Assembly (NCBI GenBank): GCA_003552125.1
Contig: PUON01000074.1
Span: 1-41,954, forward strand
Direction: 5' to 3'
From: Dehalococcoidia bacterium
Lineage (GTDB): Bacteria > Chloroflexota > Dehalococcoidia > GIF9 > AB-539-J10
DNA length: 41,954 nucleotides
The notes below the pieces were generated by a model. That model searched no databases and was not told the DNA's origin. It was given only the letters and a program-made list of their open reading frames with translations. Position 1 is the stretch's first letter. Every line of letters begins with the position of its first letter. Position numbers and translations under genes: made by a program. Below are positions 1 through 8,662 of this stretch, piece after piece.

Positions 1-935
1 AGCCACTGTATGACCGCGCCCGCCGCAAATATTGCTCCTTCCAGTACATACACGGGTTCTTCTGACGTGCCGCAACCAAGCGTCGTAATCAGACGGGAAT
101 CACACGGTCGTGTCTCACCGGCGTTCATCAAGACAAACGCGCCCGTTCCATAGGTGTTCTTAGCTGTCCCGGGGCGTATACAGGCCTGGCCGAACAGGGC
201 AGCCTGTTGGTCCCCAGCAACTCCGCTGATTGGCACTCCGGGCGGTAGTCCGCCCCCCTCAACCGTCCAACCGAAGCTCCCCGAAGACGCCCGTACTTCA
301 GGCAACACCGAATGCGGAACACCGAACAGCGACAGTAGTTCCTCGCTCCAACTCAGCCGGTCGATATCGAACAGCATGGTGCGGGACGCATTCGTAAAGT
401 CTGTTGCATGTACTGCACCACCAGTCAATCGCCATAGCAACCACGAGTCCACGGTACCCACGCGAAGGCGCCCATTTCGTGCAGCTTTGCGGACAGTGTC
501 CACATGGTGCAGCAGCCACTCGATCTTGCTCGCAGAGAAGTACGAGTCGATCGGCAGGCCAGTAATACTGCGGACCATCTGCCGCATGTCTTCATTCGTA
601 TTGAGAGCTGCGCACCGCTCCGCCGAACGCTTACACTGCCAGACTATCGCGTTGTGAAGCGGTTGCCCTGATGACACATCCCACGAGACTACCGTCTCCC
701 GCTGATTCGTAATGCCGATGCAGACAATAACGGGAGATGCTACCTGCAAGAGCACTTCACGGATGCAGTCGATCACACTTCGCCAGATCTCTTCGGCATC
801 ATGCTCGACCCAGCCGGGAAAGGGATAGTACTGGGGAAATTCACGATAGGCAGCTGCAACCGGAACCCCATCTGTTCCATACAACAGGGCGCGGCTGGCT
901 GTGGTGCCCTGATCGATGGCGAGAACGTACTCCAT
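1..935 (-). CDS. glpK: Glycerol kinase (FGGY family), C-terminus cut off by window edge
   Basis: The ORF track omits this gene because it runs off the left edge. Reading the minus strand from the ATG at 935 gives 311 uninterrupted codons beginning MEYVLAIDQGTTASRALLY, the phosphate-binding start of FGGY kinases. Further on are IGITNQRETVVSWD, YFSASKIEWLL, VGTVDSWLLWRLTGG, VAGDQQAALFGQ and KNTYGTGAFVL, all typical of glycerol kinase, which phosphorylates glycerol to glycerol-3-phosphate in the cytoplasm. Roughly the last 190 residues of a normal 500-residue enzyme lie outside the window. Another FGGY sugar kinase is possible, but the GDQQAALFGQ and TYGTGAF blocks favour glycerol. It lies 158 bp downstream of a PadR gene on the same strand. 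No clear promoter is visible in that gap, so it may be cotranscribed with PadR. Confidence 0.9.
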   Translation of the reverse strand, partial: MEYVLAIDQGTTASRALLYGTDGVPVAAAYREFPQYYPFPGWVEHDAEEIWRSVIDCIREVLLQVASPVIVCIGITNQRETVVSWDVSSGQPLHNAIVWQCKRSAERCAALNTNEDMRQMVRSITGLPIDSYFSASKIEWLLHHVDTVRKAARNGRLRVGTVDSWLLWRLTGGAVHATDFTNASRTMLFDIDRLSWSEELLSLFGVPHSVLPEVRASSGSFGWTVEGGGLPPGVPISGVAGDQQAALFGQACIRPGTAKNTYGTGAFVLMNAGETRPCDSRLITTLGCGTSEEPVYVLEGAIFAAGAVIQW

Positions 936-1093
936 TACTCTTCGCCTGCTGACAAGGTGCGGCAGCTAGTGGCGCAGGTCACCGGAATCTGCCATTTCGA
1001 GAATGACTTTTCCTCTACATTTAGGTAGGGACACAGAACGTTCGTGGTAGGGACAGCTCGATCAGGAACGACACTACAACTGATGCCACCCCA

Positions 1094-1435
1094 TCAACCT
1101 CCGGCCATGACCTGTTCGGCAGCCACCAGGAATTGGTTCAATTCGCGAAGTCTCACACTTAGCGTCTCGCGCCCCTTCTCGGTGAGCCAGTAGCATCGGC
1201 GGTGACTGTGCGCCACCGCGTGCCACGAACTCTGCACCAACCCCTCTTCCTCAAGCCTTCGGAGCGCCGTATATACAGTGCTGGCAGTCAAGCGCAAATA
1301 TCCGTTGCTGCGGAGCTCAATTTCTTTCGCAATGCGATAACCGTGACTTGGCCACTCGCCAATAACGGACAGCATGAGAGGCTCGACGAGCCCTCGCATA
1401 AGTTGATTGGCGTAACGACCTATCTTGTCAGCCAT
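1094..1435 (-). CDS. PadR family transcriptional regulator
   Basis: This 113-residue protein has the PadR winged-helix layout. An N-terminal helix (GLVEPLMLSVIGEWPSHGYRI) leads into the DNA-recognition segment with LTASTVYTALRRLEEEGLV, and then a wing with YWLTEKGRETL. The short C-terminal helix would dimerise. PadR proteins are small cytoplasmic repressors that often sense a small ligand or control a neighbouring gene. It is transcribed divergently from the HtrA-like lipoprotein across an 81-bp region holding both promoters, so it could control that gene, itself, or the downstream glycerol kinase; the target is inference. Its -10 box ends 8 nt before the ATG, which predicts a leaderless mRNA. 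Confidence 0.9.
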   Translation of the reverse strand: MADKIGRYANQLMRGLVEPLMLSVIGEWPSHGYRIAKEIELRSNGYLRLTASTVYTALRRLEEEGLVQSSWHAVAHSHRRCYWLTEKGRETLSVRLRELNQFLVAAEQVMAGG

Positions 1436-1443
1436 GTCCCCTG

Positions 1444-1449
1444 ATTATA
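1444..1449 (-). promoter_or_regulatory. Extended -10 box of the PadR gene, leaderless arrangement
   Basis: On the minus strand the sequence reads TGG-TATAAT, an extended -10 element, followed by 8 nt and the PadR ATG. Transcription would start at or next to the A of the start codon. I see no convincing -35 hexamer, which the TGN extension may compensate for. Confidence 0.65.
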
Positions 1450-1480
1450 CCATCCTCAATCAACGCAACCGGAGGCATCA

Positions 1481-1508
1481 TTGGCAACCGACTATTCGAT
1501 GCTATAAT
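1481..1508 (+). promoter_or_regulatory. Promoter of the HtrA-like protease gene
   Basis: A TTGGCA -35 (1481-1486), a 16-nt spacer and a TATAAT -10 (1503-1508) preceded by TGC form a near-consensus sigma-70 type promoter. Only 8 nt separate the -10 from the ATG at 1517, predicting a leaderless transcript. It lies back to back with the PadR promoter, so a PadR operator could sit between them. Confidence 0.75.
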
Positions 1509-1516
1509 CAGAAAGT

Positions 1517-2641
1517 ATGAAGACGCTACGCACTCGCACGCGCATAGCGGTACTGCTAACCCTGTCCCTCGCACTTCTCGCAGGCTGCATCGTAGTCCCC
1601 CCCTCTTCACCACCTGAAACCCCTCCTGCAACTCGGCCGGCAACCCCCAGTGAGCATCTTGACCCGACGTGGCGTTTCCCTGCTGCAGCGGGCGTGCCAA
1701 ATGACCCTCTGCCTTCATTTGTCGATGTGGTGAGTGAGGTACGACCTGCTGTCGTATCCGTAATGACCGAGATGGTGGCGTATGATCTCTTCAGTCAGGC
1801 GTACATACAGGAAGCAGCAGGATCAGGCATCATCATAGACTCCAACGGCTACATCATCACGAACCATCACGTGGTGCAGGGCGCCAAAGACATACAGGTG
1901 GAACTCTTTGATGGCACCACTTACAGCGCTACAATAGTCGGCATCGATCCCCTTACGGATCTGGCCGTAATCCGCGCCGAGGCGACTGGATTGCCTTTTG
2001 CGACATTGGGGGAATCAGCAGACTTGGCTGTAGGTGAGTGGGTCGTTGCAATAGGTAACGCCCTTGGAGAGGGAATTTCAGCAAGTGAAGGGATCGTCAG
2101 CCGGCTTAATGTGTCTGTTACGGTGGGGGGTAACACACTGCGCGGCCTGATACAGACCACAGCAGCCATCAATCCGGGTAACAGCGGAGGTCCGCTTTCG
2201 AACATGGCGGGGGAAGTCATTGGAATCAACAGCGTGAAGGTGGCCACCATCGGTGTTGAGGGTATGGGTTACGCCATATCAGCCGATAGTGCGCGGCCGG
2301 TAGTGCAGTCACTGATCAACCAGGGCTACGTCGTCAGGCCTTGGCTCGGCGTCTCCCTCTACACTGTTGACCGTTTCACCGCGAGGGTCAATCAGTTGTC
2401 TGTGGATGAAGGCGTTCTCATAGTCGAAGTCAGCGCCCGCAGCCCGGCGTGGGAAGCAGGCCTCGAGAGGGGAGACGTCATCGTTGAGTTCGAGGGCACT
2501 CCGGTGAGGACGACCAACGACCTGTTGCAGGGAATAGTGGACAGCTCCATAGGCGACGAAGTCGAGATTGTGTACGTGCGTGGGGAGGACAGGATAACCA
2601 CGGCTGCAACCCTCAGAGAGAGCCCCGCACCGTGGGATTAG
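1517..2641 (+). CDS. HtrA/DegP-like S1C serine protease, lipoprotein with one PDZ domain
   Basis: The 374-residue product begins with a lipoprotein signal peptide ending in LLAGC (Cys24), so it should be tethered to the outer face of the membrane. After a proline-rich linker (about residues 28-55) comes a trypsin-like domain with the triad visible: His118 in NHHVV, Asp148 in DPLTDLAVI and Ser223 in NPGNSGGPL. A single PDZ domain follows (about 275-365, with RPWLGVSLY and SPAWEAGLERGDVIVEFEG). HtrA proteases degrade or chaperone damaged envelope proteins. Most bacterial relatives use a transmembrane anchor or a cleaved signal, so lipid anchoring is a variant. Divergent PadR control is possible but unproven. 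Confidence 0.93.
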   Translation: MKTLRTRTRIAVLLTLSLALLAGCIVVPPSSPPETPPATRPATPSEHLDPTWRFPAAAGVPNDPLPSFVDVVSEVRPAVVSVMTEMVAYDLFSQAYIQEAAGSGIIIDSNGYIITNHHVVQGAKDIQVELFDGTTYSATIVGIDPLTDLAVIRAEATGLPFATLGESADLAVGEWVVAIGNALGEGISASEGIVSRLNVSVTVGGNTLRGLIQTTAAINPGNSGGPLSNMAGEVIGINSVKVATIGVEGMGYAISADSARPVVQSLINQGYVVRPWLGVSLYTVDRFTARVNQLSVDEGVLIVEVSARSPAWEAGLERGDVIVEFEGTPVRTTNDLLQGIVDSSIGDEVEIVYVRGEDRITTAATLRESPAPWD

Positions 2642-2718
2642 TCATTCCGCAATGAAGCTCGACCAGAGCAGCACAACAGGCCAGGGTGCACAGGTAACGA
2701 TAACGATCAGCTATCCGC

Positions 2719-5700
2719 TCAGTCTATACGCCTGAGGCCAAGGGTCAATTCATTGCCGTCGAGTTTCAGAGTCTGAGAGTGGGCATCTTCCGGAGGCTGC
2801 GCATTCCGCAATTCCTGGCTCAATGTCTCCTGGCGTATATACTCATCGAACGCCTCGAAAACCTGTTGCAGAATCCCACTGCCGGAATAGAAGACAACGA
2901 TGTGGTCGGATATCTCCAACTCCGCCGAGCGCCGCATCATCTGCAAACGCCGCACGATCTCACGCGCGAAGCCTTCAGCTACAAGTTGGTCGGACAGCTC
3001 GGTCACAACACCCACTCGATAGCGCTCGTCGCTGGAAACGGCAAACCCCGGTTCCTCATCCCCCAGCGCGGCAGTCAACTCCACATCCTTCACATTGAGT
3101 TCATCCTTGATGTGCTCAATCAGCGCGGCAACACCTGTCCTCTCATTCTCTAGCGGAATCTGGATTCTTGCAACGGACAGCGGCTGTCTGACCTTGATGC
3201 CAGCCTTGGCCCGCGCAGCACGTCCCAAACTCGCCAGGTTCATCACCAACTCCATATCTCGGTTCAGTGCCTCATCAATCTCACCGGTCACGGCCACCGG
3301 GTAGTCAGTCAGATGTACACTCTCAGGTGCACACTCATCCACAGAGCGTACGATGTTCTGGTACACCTCTTCGGTGATGAAGGGTGCGATTGGCGCGAGC
3401 AGTCCAATGGTAGTCGTGATACAACGGTACAGCGTCTCGTGCGCAGCCAGCTTATCATCGTCATTCTCGCTCTTCCAGAAACGGCGCCGACTGCGCCGCA
3501 CATACCAGTTGGATAACAGATCAATGAACTCCTCGACGCGCCTAATCGCCTGAGTGAACGCGTACCCATCCATGGCGTTCGTCACATCGAGCACCAGCTG
3601 GTTCAACTCCGAGATAATCCATCGATCGAGCTCAGCCAAAGACCCGCTGCATTGCTGTCCGGGAACAAATCGGTCGATATTGGCATACAGGACGAAGAAC
3701 GAATACGTGTTCCATAATGTCAGCAAGTGACGCCGCATCGTCTCGGACAGGACCTGCAACGAAAAGCGATGGGTGTTCTCCGGAGGCACGGATGAGAGCA
3801 TATACCAGCGAACAGCATCTGCACCGTACTCGTTGAACACCATCCACGGATCGATGATGTTACCTTTAGACTTGCTCATTTTCTCGCCATTCGCATCAAC
3901 CACGTGACCAAGGCAATGGACATTCCTGAAGCATGGGCCGTCGAACACCATCGTCGACAGCGCGTGAAGACTGTAGAACCATCCTCTGGTCTGATCGATT
4001 GCCTCGGTGATGTAGTCAACAGGAAACATCTGCGAGAACGTATCCTGGTTTTCGAACGGATAGTGCCACTGCGCCCAGGTCATAGCTCCAGAGTCAAACC
4101 AGCAATCAAGTACCTCAGGAGCCCGCTGCATCCTGCCACCGCACTTGGAGCAAAGATACGTTACCTCGTCGACATAGGGACGATGGAGCTCTATGTAATC
4201 TTGGAAACCCTCGACACCGGGTTTGGATGCAATCTCGGCACGGCTGCCGACACACTCGAACTCACCACATTCAGGACACTCCCACACAGGTAGCGGAGTC
4301 CCCCAGTAGCGCTCACGAGAGACCGCCCAGTCAACGTTATTCTCAAGCCAGTCGCCGAATCTGCCATGCTTGATGTATTCGGGAAACCAGTTGATCTCCT
4401 GGTTTCCGGATACGAGGCGCTCCTTCTTGGCAGTAGTCTTGATATACCACGATCGCTTGACGTAGTACAGAAGCGGGGTGGCACAGCGCCAGCAAAAAGG
4501 ATACGTGTGCTTAATGGTTTCACTCCGGAACAGCAGCCCCCGATTTCTCAGGTCATCGATTACATCGGGATCGGCCTCTTTCACGAACTTCCCGGAGAAC
4601 GGATATGTGCCGGTCACCTTGCCGTCTAGATCGACCTGCTGCACGAAATCGAGGCCTTCCTTCTTACCAGCCTCAAAGTCCACTTCACCAAACGATGGCG
4701 CAATATGAACAACCCCCGTACCATCGTCGAGCGAAACGAACTCGGCGGTGATCACCGGATACGTCAGTCTGTCCGGCTTCTCCTGCGATTCAAATGAAGG
4801 CATGGACAATCGCATCACACCGTAATCGTGAGGATCGAACAGAGGTTCGTATCGGAGTCCTGAGAGACTCGCTCCCGATACCACGCCAACACGTTCGTAA
4901 CCGGTCACACCTACGGTATCGATGAGCGTGGCCGCCATAATGAGATGTTCGGATTCTCCCGCGAGCACCGCATACTCGGCATCCTCCGAGATCGCGAGCG
5001 CGGTGTTTCCAGGCAGCGTCCACGGAGTGGTGGTCCAGGCCAGAAGGAAGACATCCCCAAACTCATCTCCAAGAATCTCACGCAGTTCAACCGAAGACTG
5101 TGCCAGTGCCTCAGAAGTGATGCGGAACTTAATATATACGGATGGGTCTTCAGTATCCTCCTCGTAACCCAGCGCCACCTCGTGGGAGCTTAACGATGTC
5201 CCACATCGCGGACAGTGTGGTGTCGTTCTATACCCTCGATAGACCAGGCCCTGGTCCCAGAGCTGCTTGATGGCCCACCACCCTGACTCAATGTAATCAT
5301 CCTTCAGGGTGATGTAGGGGTCGTCCATGTCGATCCAGTGACCGACACGCTCTACCATTGTCTCCCATTGCCGAATGTATTTGAACGCACTCTCCCGGCA
5401 ACGCTCATTGAACGCTGCCACGCCATATTCTTCGATCTGTTTCTTACTCTTCAGGCCAAGAGTGTGTTCAACCTCCAGTTCAACCGGCAACCCGTGAGTG
5501 TCCCAGCCAGCCTTACGCGGGGCGTAGAAGCCACGCATGGCCTTGTAACGGCACGGCACGTCTTTGAACAGGCGGGATAGCACATGGTGTATGCCAGGGC
5601 TGCCATTGGTGGTCGGGGGACCGTCGTTGAAGCTGAAAAGAGGCTGGCCGCGCCGCTGTTCGAGACTCTTCTCGAAGATGCCGTTATCCTTCCAGAACCG

Positions 5701-5757
5701 AAGAGTCTCAACCTCCATGTCAGGGAAGCGAGCCTTGGAATCAACAGCTCTAAACAT
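2719..5757 (-). CDS. ileS: Isoleucyl-tRNA synthetase, type 2, with GIHH in place of the HxGH signature
   Basis: This 1012-residue cytoplasmic enzyme charges tRNA-Ile. The catalytic domain opens with NGSPGIHHVL, so the class I HxGH motif is GIHH at residues 55-58; the codons GGC ATA CAC CAT read cleanly. The second signature, KMSKS, is intact at 626-630. The editing domain lies between them (about 190-400), including the LAWTTTPWTLPGNTALA block. The C-terminus resembles the eukaryote-like IleRS2 type (EGFAREIVRRLQMMRR) and lacks the bacterial C-terminal zinc finger. IleRS2 enzymes are known for low mupirocin sensitivity, and a GxHH swap has been reported in hyper-resistant members. It starts 2 nt after the jag stop and is the last gene of the long minus-strand operon. 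Confidence 0.97.
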   Translation of the reverse strand: MFRAVDSKARFPDMEVETLRFWKDNGIFEKSLEQRRGQPLFSFNDGPPTTNGSPGIHHVLSRLFKDVPCRYKAMRGFYAPRKAGWDTHGLPVELEVEHTLGLKSKKQIEEYGVAAFNERCRESAFKYIRQWETMVERVGHWIDMDDPYITLKDDYIESGWWAIKQLWDQGLVYRGYRTTPHCPRCGTSLSSHEVALGYEEDTEDPSVYIKFRITSEALAQSSVELREILGDEFGDVFLLAWTTTPWTLPGNTALAISEDAEYAVLAGESEHLIMAATLIDTVGVTGYERVGVVSGASLSGLRYEPLFDPHDYGVMRLSMPSFESQEKPDRLTYPVITAEFVSLDDGTGVVHIAPSFGEVDFEAGKKEGLDFVQQVDLDGKVTGTYPFSGKFVKEADPDVIDDLRNRGLLFRSETIKHTYPFCWRCATPLLYYVKRSWYIKTTAKKERLVSGNQEINWFPEYIKHGRFGDWLENNVDWAVSRERYWGTPLPVWECPECGEFECVGSRAEIASKPGVEGFQDYIELHRPYVDEVTYLCSKCGGRMQRAPEVLDCWFDSGAMTWAQWHYPFENQDTFSQMFPVDYITEAIDQTRGWFYSLHALSTMVFDGPCFRNVHCLGHVVDANGEKMSKSKGNIIDPWMVFNEYGADAVRWYMLSSVPPENTHRFSLQVLSETMRRHLLTLWNTYSFFVLYANIDRFVPGQQCSGSLAELDRWIISELNQLVLDVTNAMDGYAFTQAIRRVEEFIDLLSNWYVRRSRRRFWKSENDDDKLAAHETLYRCITTTIGLLAPIAPFITEEVYQNIVRSVDECAPESVHLTDYPVAVTGEIDEALNRDMELVMNLASLGRAARAKAGIKVRQPLSVARIQIPLENERTGVAALIEHIKDELNVKDVELTAALGDEEPGFAVSSDERYRVGVVTELSDQLVAEGFAREIVRRLQMMRRSAELEISDHIVVFYSGSGILQQVFEAFDEYIRQETLSQELRNAQPPEDAHSQTLKLDGNELTLGLRRID

Positions 5758-5759
5758 CT

Positions 5760-6395
5760 CTAGCGCCCCTTTGGATGAATAACGACCTTCCGCTCAATCT
5801 CCTCACCAACGCTCTCGGTATACACATCAGGATGATTCGCAAGTGCAAGATGAACGACACGACGTTCATCCGGCGGCATGGGCTCAAGCGCCATGGATCT
5901 GCGACGGTATCTGGCCTGATCGGCCAGTTTTCGCGCCAAATCTTCCAGGGCAGTGTATCGCCGTCTCTTGTATCCACACACGTCTATAGAGAGCGCCGGC
6001 CAGTCAGATTCGCGCGATGCGATGATCAGGCGCACTAGATGCTGCAGTGCAGACAGTGTCATCCCACGGCGCCCAATGAGGACACCGAGGTCATCTCCCT
6101 CGATATTGAGCACTATCGAGTCCGCCACCCGTTCACATATAACCTCGCCGTCAAGCTCCAGAAGGCCCAGAATCTGTCGCACTACCTCAGCACCAATCTC
6201 AGCACTGCGGTCGTATACCGCGCCAGGCTGAGGATCGTCAACGAGTTCTTCGATATCGAAATCGTGGGGTGTGGTTTCTTCTACAGCAGCATCATCTGCC
6301 GCACCGTCTGCGTCACCTTTTCGGACGGATTCTGCCGCCATCTGCAGTGGACCATCATCGTTGTGATCACTCACGTCAGGGTCAGGATCGTACAT
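5760..6395 (-). CDS. jag: Jag/KhpB-like RNA-binding protein (KH plus R3H domains)
   Basis: This 211-residue protein has an acidic, low-complexity N-terminus (about 1-60). It is followed by a KH domain with the GxxG loop in GVLIGRRGMTL and an R3H domain with RRRSMALEPMPPDERRVVHLAL. Jag/KhpB proteins bind RNA and are commonly encoded next to yidC, as here, 44 nt downstream. The usual N-terminal Jag_N domain is not recognisable and the acidic stretch takes its place. A Shine-Dalgarno sequence (GAGGAG) precedes the ATG at 6395. Orthologues influence cell elongation and division in Gram-positive bacteria; the role here is inferred from family and context. Confidence 0.9.
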   Translation of the reverse strand: MYDPDPDVSDHNDDGPLQMAAESVRKGDADGAADDAAVEETTPHDFDIEELVDDPQPGAVYDRSAEIGAEVVRQILGLLELDGEVICERVADSIVLNIEGDDLGVLIGRRGMTLSALQHLVRLIIASRESDWPALSIDVCGYKRRRYTALEDLARKLADQARYRRRSMALEPMPPDERRVVHLALANHPDVYTESVGEEIERKVVIHPKGR

Positions 6396-6438
6396 TGAAT
6401 ACTCCTCATCTGGCGAGGCTCTCCACTACGGGAGAACA

Positions 6439-7194
6439 CTAGCTGGGCTTGGTAACAGCCTTTGACGCGCCACGCCGCAGGTAACCCCATCCACCACCGA
6501 CTACGTACTGCGTACCAATGCCAATAAGATTCGATATAAGCCAGAAAAGTGGCAGGCCGGCCGGGAACATTATAGTGAAGAGGCCGAACATGAGCGGCAT
6601 CATCATGAGCATCATCTGGTTCGTCGATGCCTGCCTGGGATCTGGCGACGGTGGCGTCGTCATCTTCTGTTGTACGAACATGGTGCCACCAACAAGAATG
6701 GCCAGGATCATAGTGGTATCGGGTTGTCCAAGATCAAGCCAGAGGAAACTGCTGTTCACGGGAATCGCCCTGGCAATCGTCTCAGATCTATACAGGTGCT
6801 GAGAGAGGTCAAGGAGGTTCTCAGGGGTTGTCGCCAGCGTCTTGATGATAGACTGGTACAGCGCGATCCAGACAGGAAACTGGATAAGCATGGGCCACAT
6901 GCACCCGACAGGGTTGATCCCTGCCTCCTTGTACAGCTTCATCGTCTCCTGCTGGAGCTTCGCCTTATTCTTCGCGTACTTCTTCTGCAGCTCCTTCATC
7001 TTGGGCTGCAGTTCCTGCATAGACTTCATGGACTTCGTCTGTTTGATGGTAACCGGAGTCAGCACCAGGCGCACAACGATAGTGAAGACAATGATGGCCA
7101 GTCCAAACTCAATCGCGCTAGGCATTGCCCCGGACAGCGCAATAAGGCTGTTCATGGCAGGGCGCAGTATGATTACGTTCCATACTTCGATCAT
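6439..7194 (-). CDS. yidC: YidC/Oxa1 family membrane protein insertase
   Basis: The 251-residue protein has the five-helix core of the short YidC/Oxa1 type. The first helix is about 22-43. A charged coiled-coil hairpin follows (TIKQTKSMKSMQELQPKMKELQKKYAKN), then GCMWPMLIQFPVWIALYQS, and two closing hydrophobic segments (MMMPLMFGLFTIMFPAGLPLFWL). The large periplasmic domain of proteobacterial YidC is absent, which fits a monoderm-type cell. YidC inserts membrane proteins with or without SecYEG. It lies 8 nt after the PQQ-propeller lipoprotein gene and upstream of jag, so the three are probably translated from one mRNA. Confidence 0.95.
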   Translation of the reverse strand: MIEVWNVIILRPAMNSLIALSGAMPSAIEFGLAIIVFTIVVRLVLTPVTIKQTKSMKSMQELQPKMKELQKKYAKNKAKLQQETMKLYKEAGINPVGCMWPMLIQFPVWIALYQSIIKTLATTPENLLDLSQHLYRSETIARAIPVNSSFLWLDLGQPDTTMILAILVGGTMFVQQKMTTPPSPDPRQASTNQMMLMMMPLMFGLFTIMFPAGLPLFWLISNLIGIGTQYVVGGGWGYLRRGASKAVTKPS

Positions 7195-7202
7195 CTAGTG
7201 CA

Positions 7203-8420
7203 TCACTCCATGTCCAAAGGGAAACTATACGCGACGGACCGTGCCACCGGATCTATCGCGAAGAGAACGTTGTTCTGTGCACGCACGTACACCAGCCCGT
7301 CCAGATAAAGGGGAGATGCGACGACTTCCGCGTTCACTGTGGAAGCTCGGTCCCTCGTCGGATCAGGGACTCTTGCACCCATACCTGACGCGCGATCCAC
7401 AACATGAACGTCGCCGCTCTGAGAAACCACTACTATGCTGTCGTTTGCCAGCACAGGACTACCTGCGATCGAATCATCAGTATCGTACGGCTCCACCCAT
7501 CGGGCGACACCGGTCTCGCGATCCAGAGCATACAACATGCCGTCCAGAGACGCAGCATAGAGCACATCATCAACAATCAGCGGAGTAGACCAGAACCAGT
7601 TGTTGGCATGGAATTCCCACGCTTTGGTCTCCGCACCAAGTGGAACTGCGATCAGGCTCCTGTTGAAGGTGCCGACGTACAGAATGTTCCCAACTATAAC
7701 TGGAGAAGACACGAACCCGAACTCTCCTTCATACGACCACGGCAACGTCTCTCCCGTCGCGGCATCAAGGGAATAAACGTGTCCATCAAAGGTGCTCACA
7801 TACACTACTCCGTCGCTCACCGCCGGAGTCACCCAGAGTTTTCCATCCAGGTGCTCGGACACCCACAATTCATCGCCGTAGGCACGGTCGAGAGCATAGA
7901 CAACTCCATGCGTCCGGCCACGATCTGAAACGGAGCTCGCTACGAACACTTTGTCTTCGTAAACTGTCGGATCACCCACGATCGGACCGATCGAATCATC
8001 TGTTCTCGGATACATCCACTCGCCCGCACGCAGTTGAGGGAAACTCATCCCAGCAAGCCGCGCATCAGGATCCAGCATCAGCACCTTACCATCATAGGTT
8101 CCTACACAGATGTGGCCATCGGTCAGCACCGGCGTAGCGTACAAGGTTGATGCGACTTCAGAAGTGCCACAGCCGAATGTACCCCTCACAAGTGTCGTAA
8201 CAGGATAAGCCCATTCCTCGGTAGATGGAAATGGCTCTCCAGCTGCCCGGGCAGACGGGTTCACTGCCAGTATCTGTCCATCAGCTGAGCCGACGTACAG
8301 GTGCTCACCGTCGCTGACGATACCCGCAAACCCCTGCGCTGCCGGCGCTGCGCAGCCGAAAGTCGAAGCCGCAACAAGAATCGCTGCCAACGCGATCAGA
8401 GGCAATCTAACAGACTTCAT
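7203..8420 (-). CDS. PQQ-type beta-propeller repeat lipoprotein (BamB-like fold)
   Basis: I place the start at the ATG at 8420, whose A is the last base of the yidD TGA stop (TGATG overlap); the track's 8423 is a TTG one codon earlier. The 405-residue product has a lipoprotein signal ending at Cys23 (STFGC). It then has repeated PQQ/quinoprotein-like blades such as GSADGQILAVNP, GTYDGKVLMLDP, VYVSTFDGHVYSLDAATG and YAASLDGMLYALDRETG. The motifs needed for true PQQ dehydrogenases are not evident, so a scaffold role is likelier than an enzyme. The fold resembles BamB, which works in outer-membrane protein assembly. Its position between yidD and yidC suggests a part in membrane-protein biogenesis on the outer face; that is inference. 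Confidence 0.85.
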   Translation of the reverse strand: MKSVRLPLIALAAILVAASTFGCAAPAAQGFAGIVSDGEHLYVGSADGQILAVNPSARAAGEPFPSTEEWAYPVTTLVRGTFGCGTSEVASTLYATPVLTDGHICVGTYDGKVLMLDPDARLAGMSFPQLRAGEWMYPRTDDSIGPIVGDPTVYEDKVFVASSVSDRGRTHGVVYALDRAYGDELWVSEHLDGKLWVTPAVSDGVVYVSTFDGHVYSLDAATGETLPWSYEGEFGFVSSPVIVGNILYVGTFNRSLIAVPLGAETKAWEFHANNWFWSTPLIVDDVLYAASLDGMLYALDRETGVARWVEPYDTDDSIAGSPVLANDSIVVVSQSGDVHVVDRASGMGARVPDPTRDRASTVNAEVVASPLYLDGLVYVRAQNNVLFAIDPVARSVAYSFPLDME

Positions 8421-8662
8421 CAATTCGTAACACGCATCCTCTCAGTGGATTCAATGGTAGCGGAGGGAACCGGGTCATATCGTGACTGAGAAAAGGGATG
8501 ACACCTGCACAATCTGTACACTCCGAGGGTAAGACCCCTCAGAACACCGTGCCGCTCGATGCTTTCAGCCATATATTCTGAGCACGTAGGCTGGAACCGG
8601 CAACGATGAGGAGTCACCTCAGAAATTGTCCTCTGGTACAGACGAACCACTGCAATGGCCAT
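8420..8662 (-). CDS. yidD: Membrane protein insertion efficiency factor YidD
   Basis: The protein reads MAIAVVRLYQRTISEVTPHRCRF, then PTCSEYMAESIERHGVLRG and RLCRCHPFS, the diagnostic conserved blocks of YidD. YidD is a small amphipathic protein that aids YidC-dependent insertion at the inner membrane. The track opens the ORF at 8740, but family proteins begin just before the VRLYQR block. I therefore prefer the ATG at 8662 (80 residues), although no strong Shine-Dalgarno sequence precedes it. Either start overlaps the 3' end of rnpA, by 44 nt with mine. It lies between rnpA and the propeller lipoprotein in the standard rpmH-rnpA-yidD order. Confidence 0.9.
   Translation of the reverse strand: MAIAVVRLYQRTISEVTPHRCRFQPTCSEYMAESIERHGVLRGLTLGVYRLCRCHPFSQSRYDPVPSATIESTERMRVTN

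Noticed and set aside
154-657. 167-residue plus-strand ORF at the left edge
   Set aside because: It is antisense to the truncated glycerol kinase, whose motifs are continuous on the minus strand.
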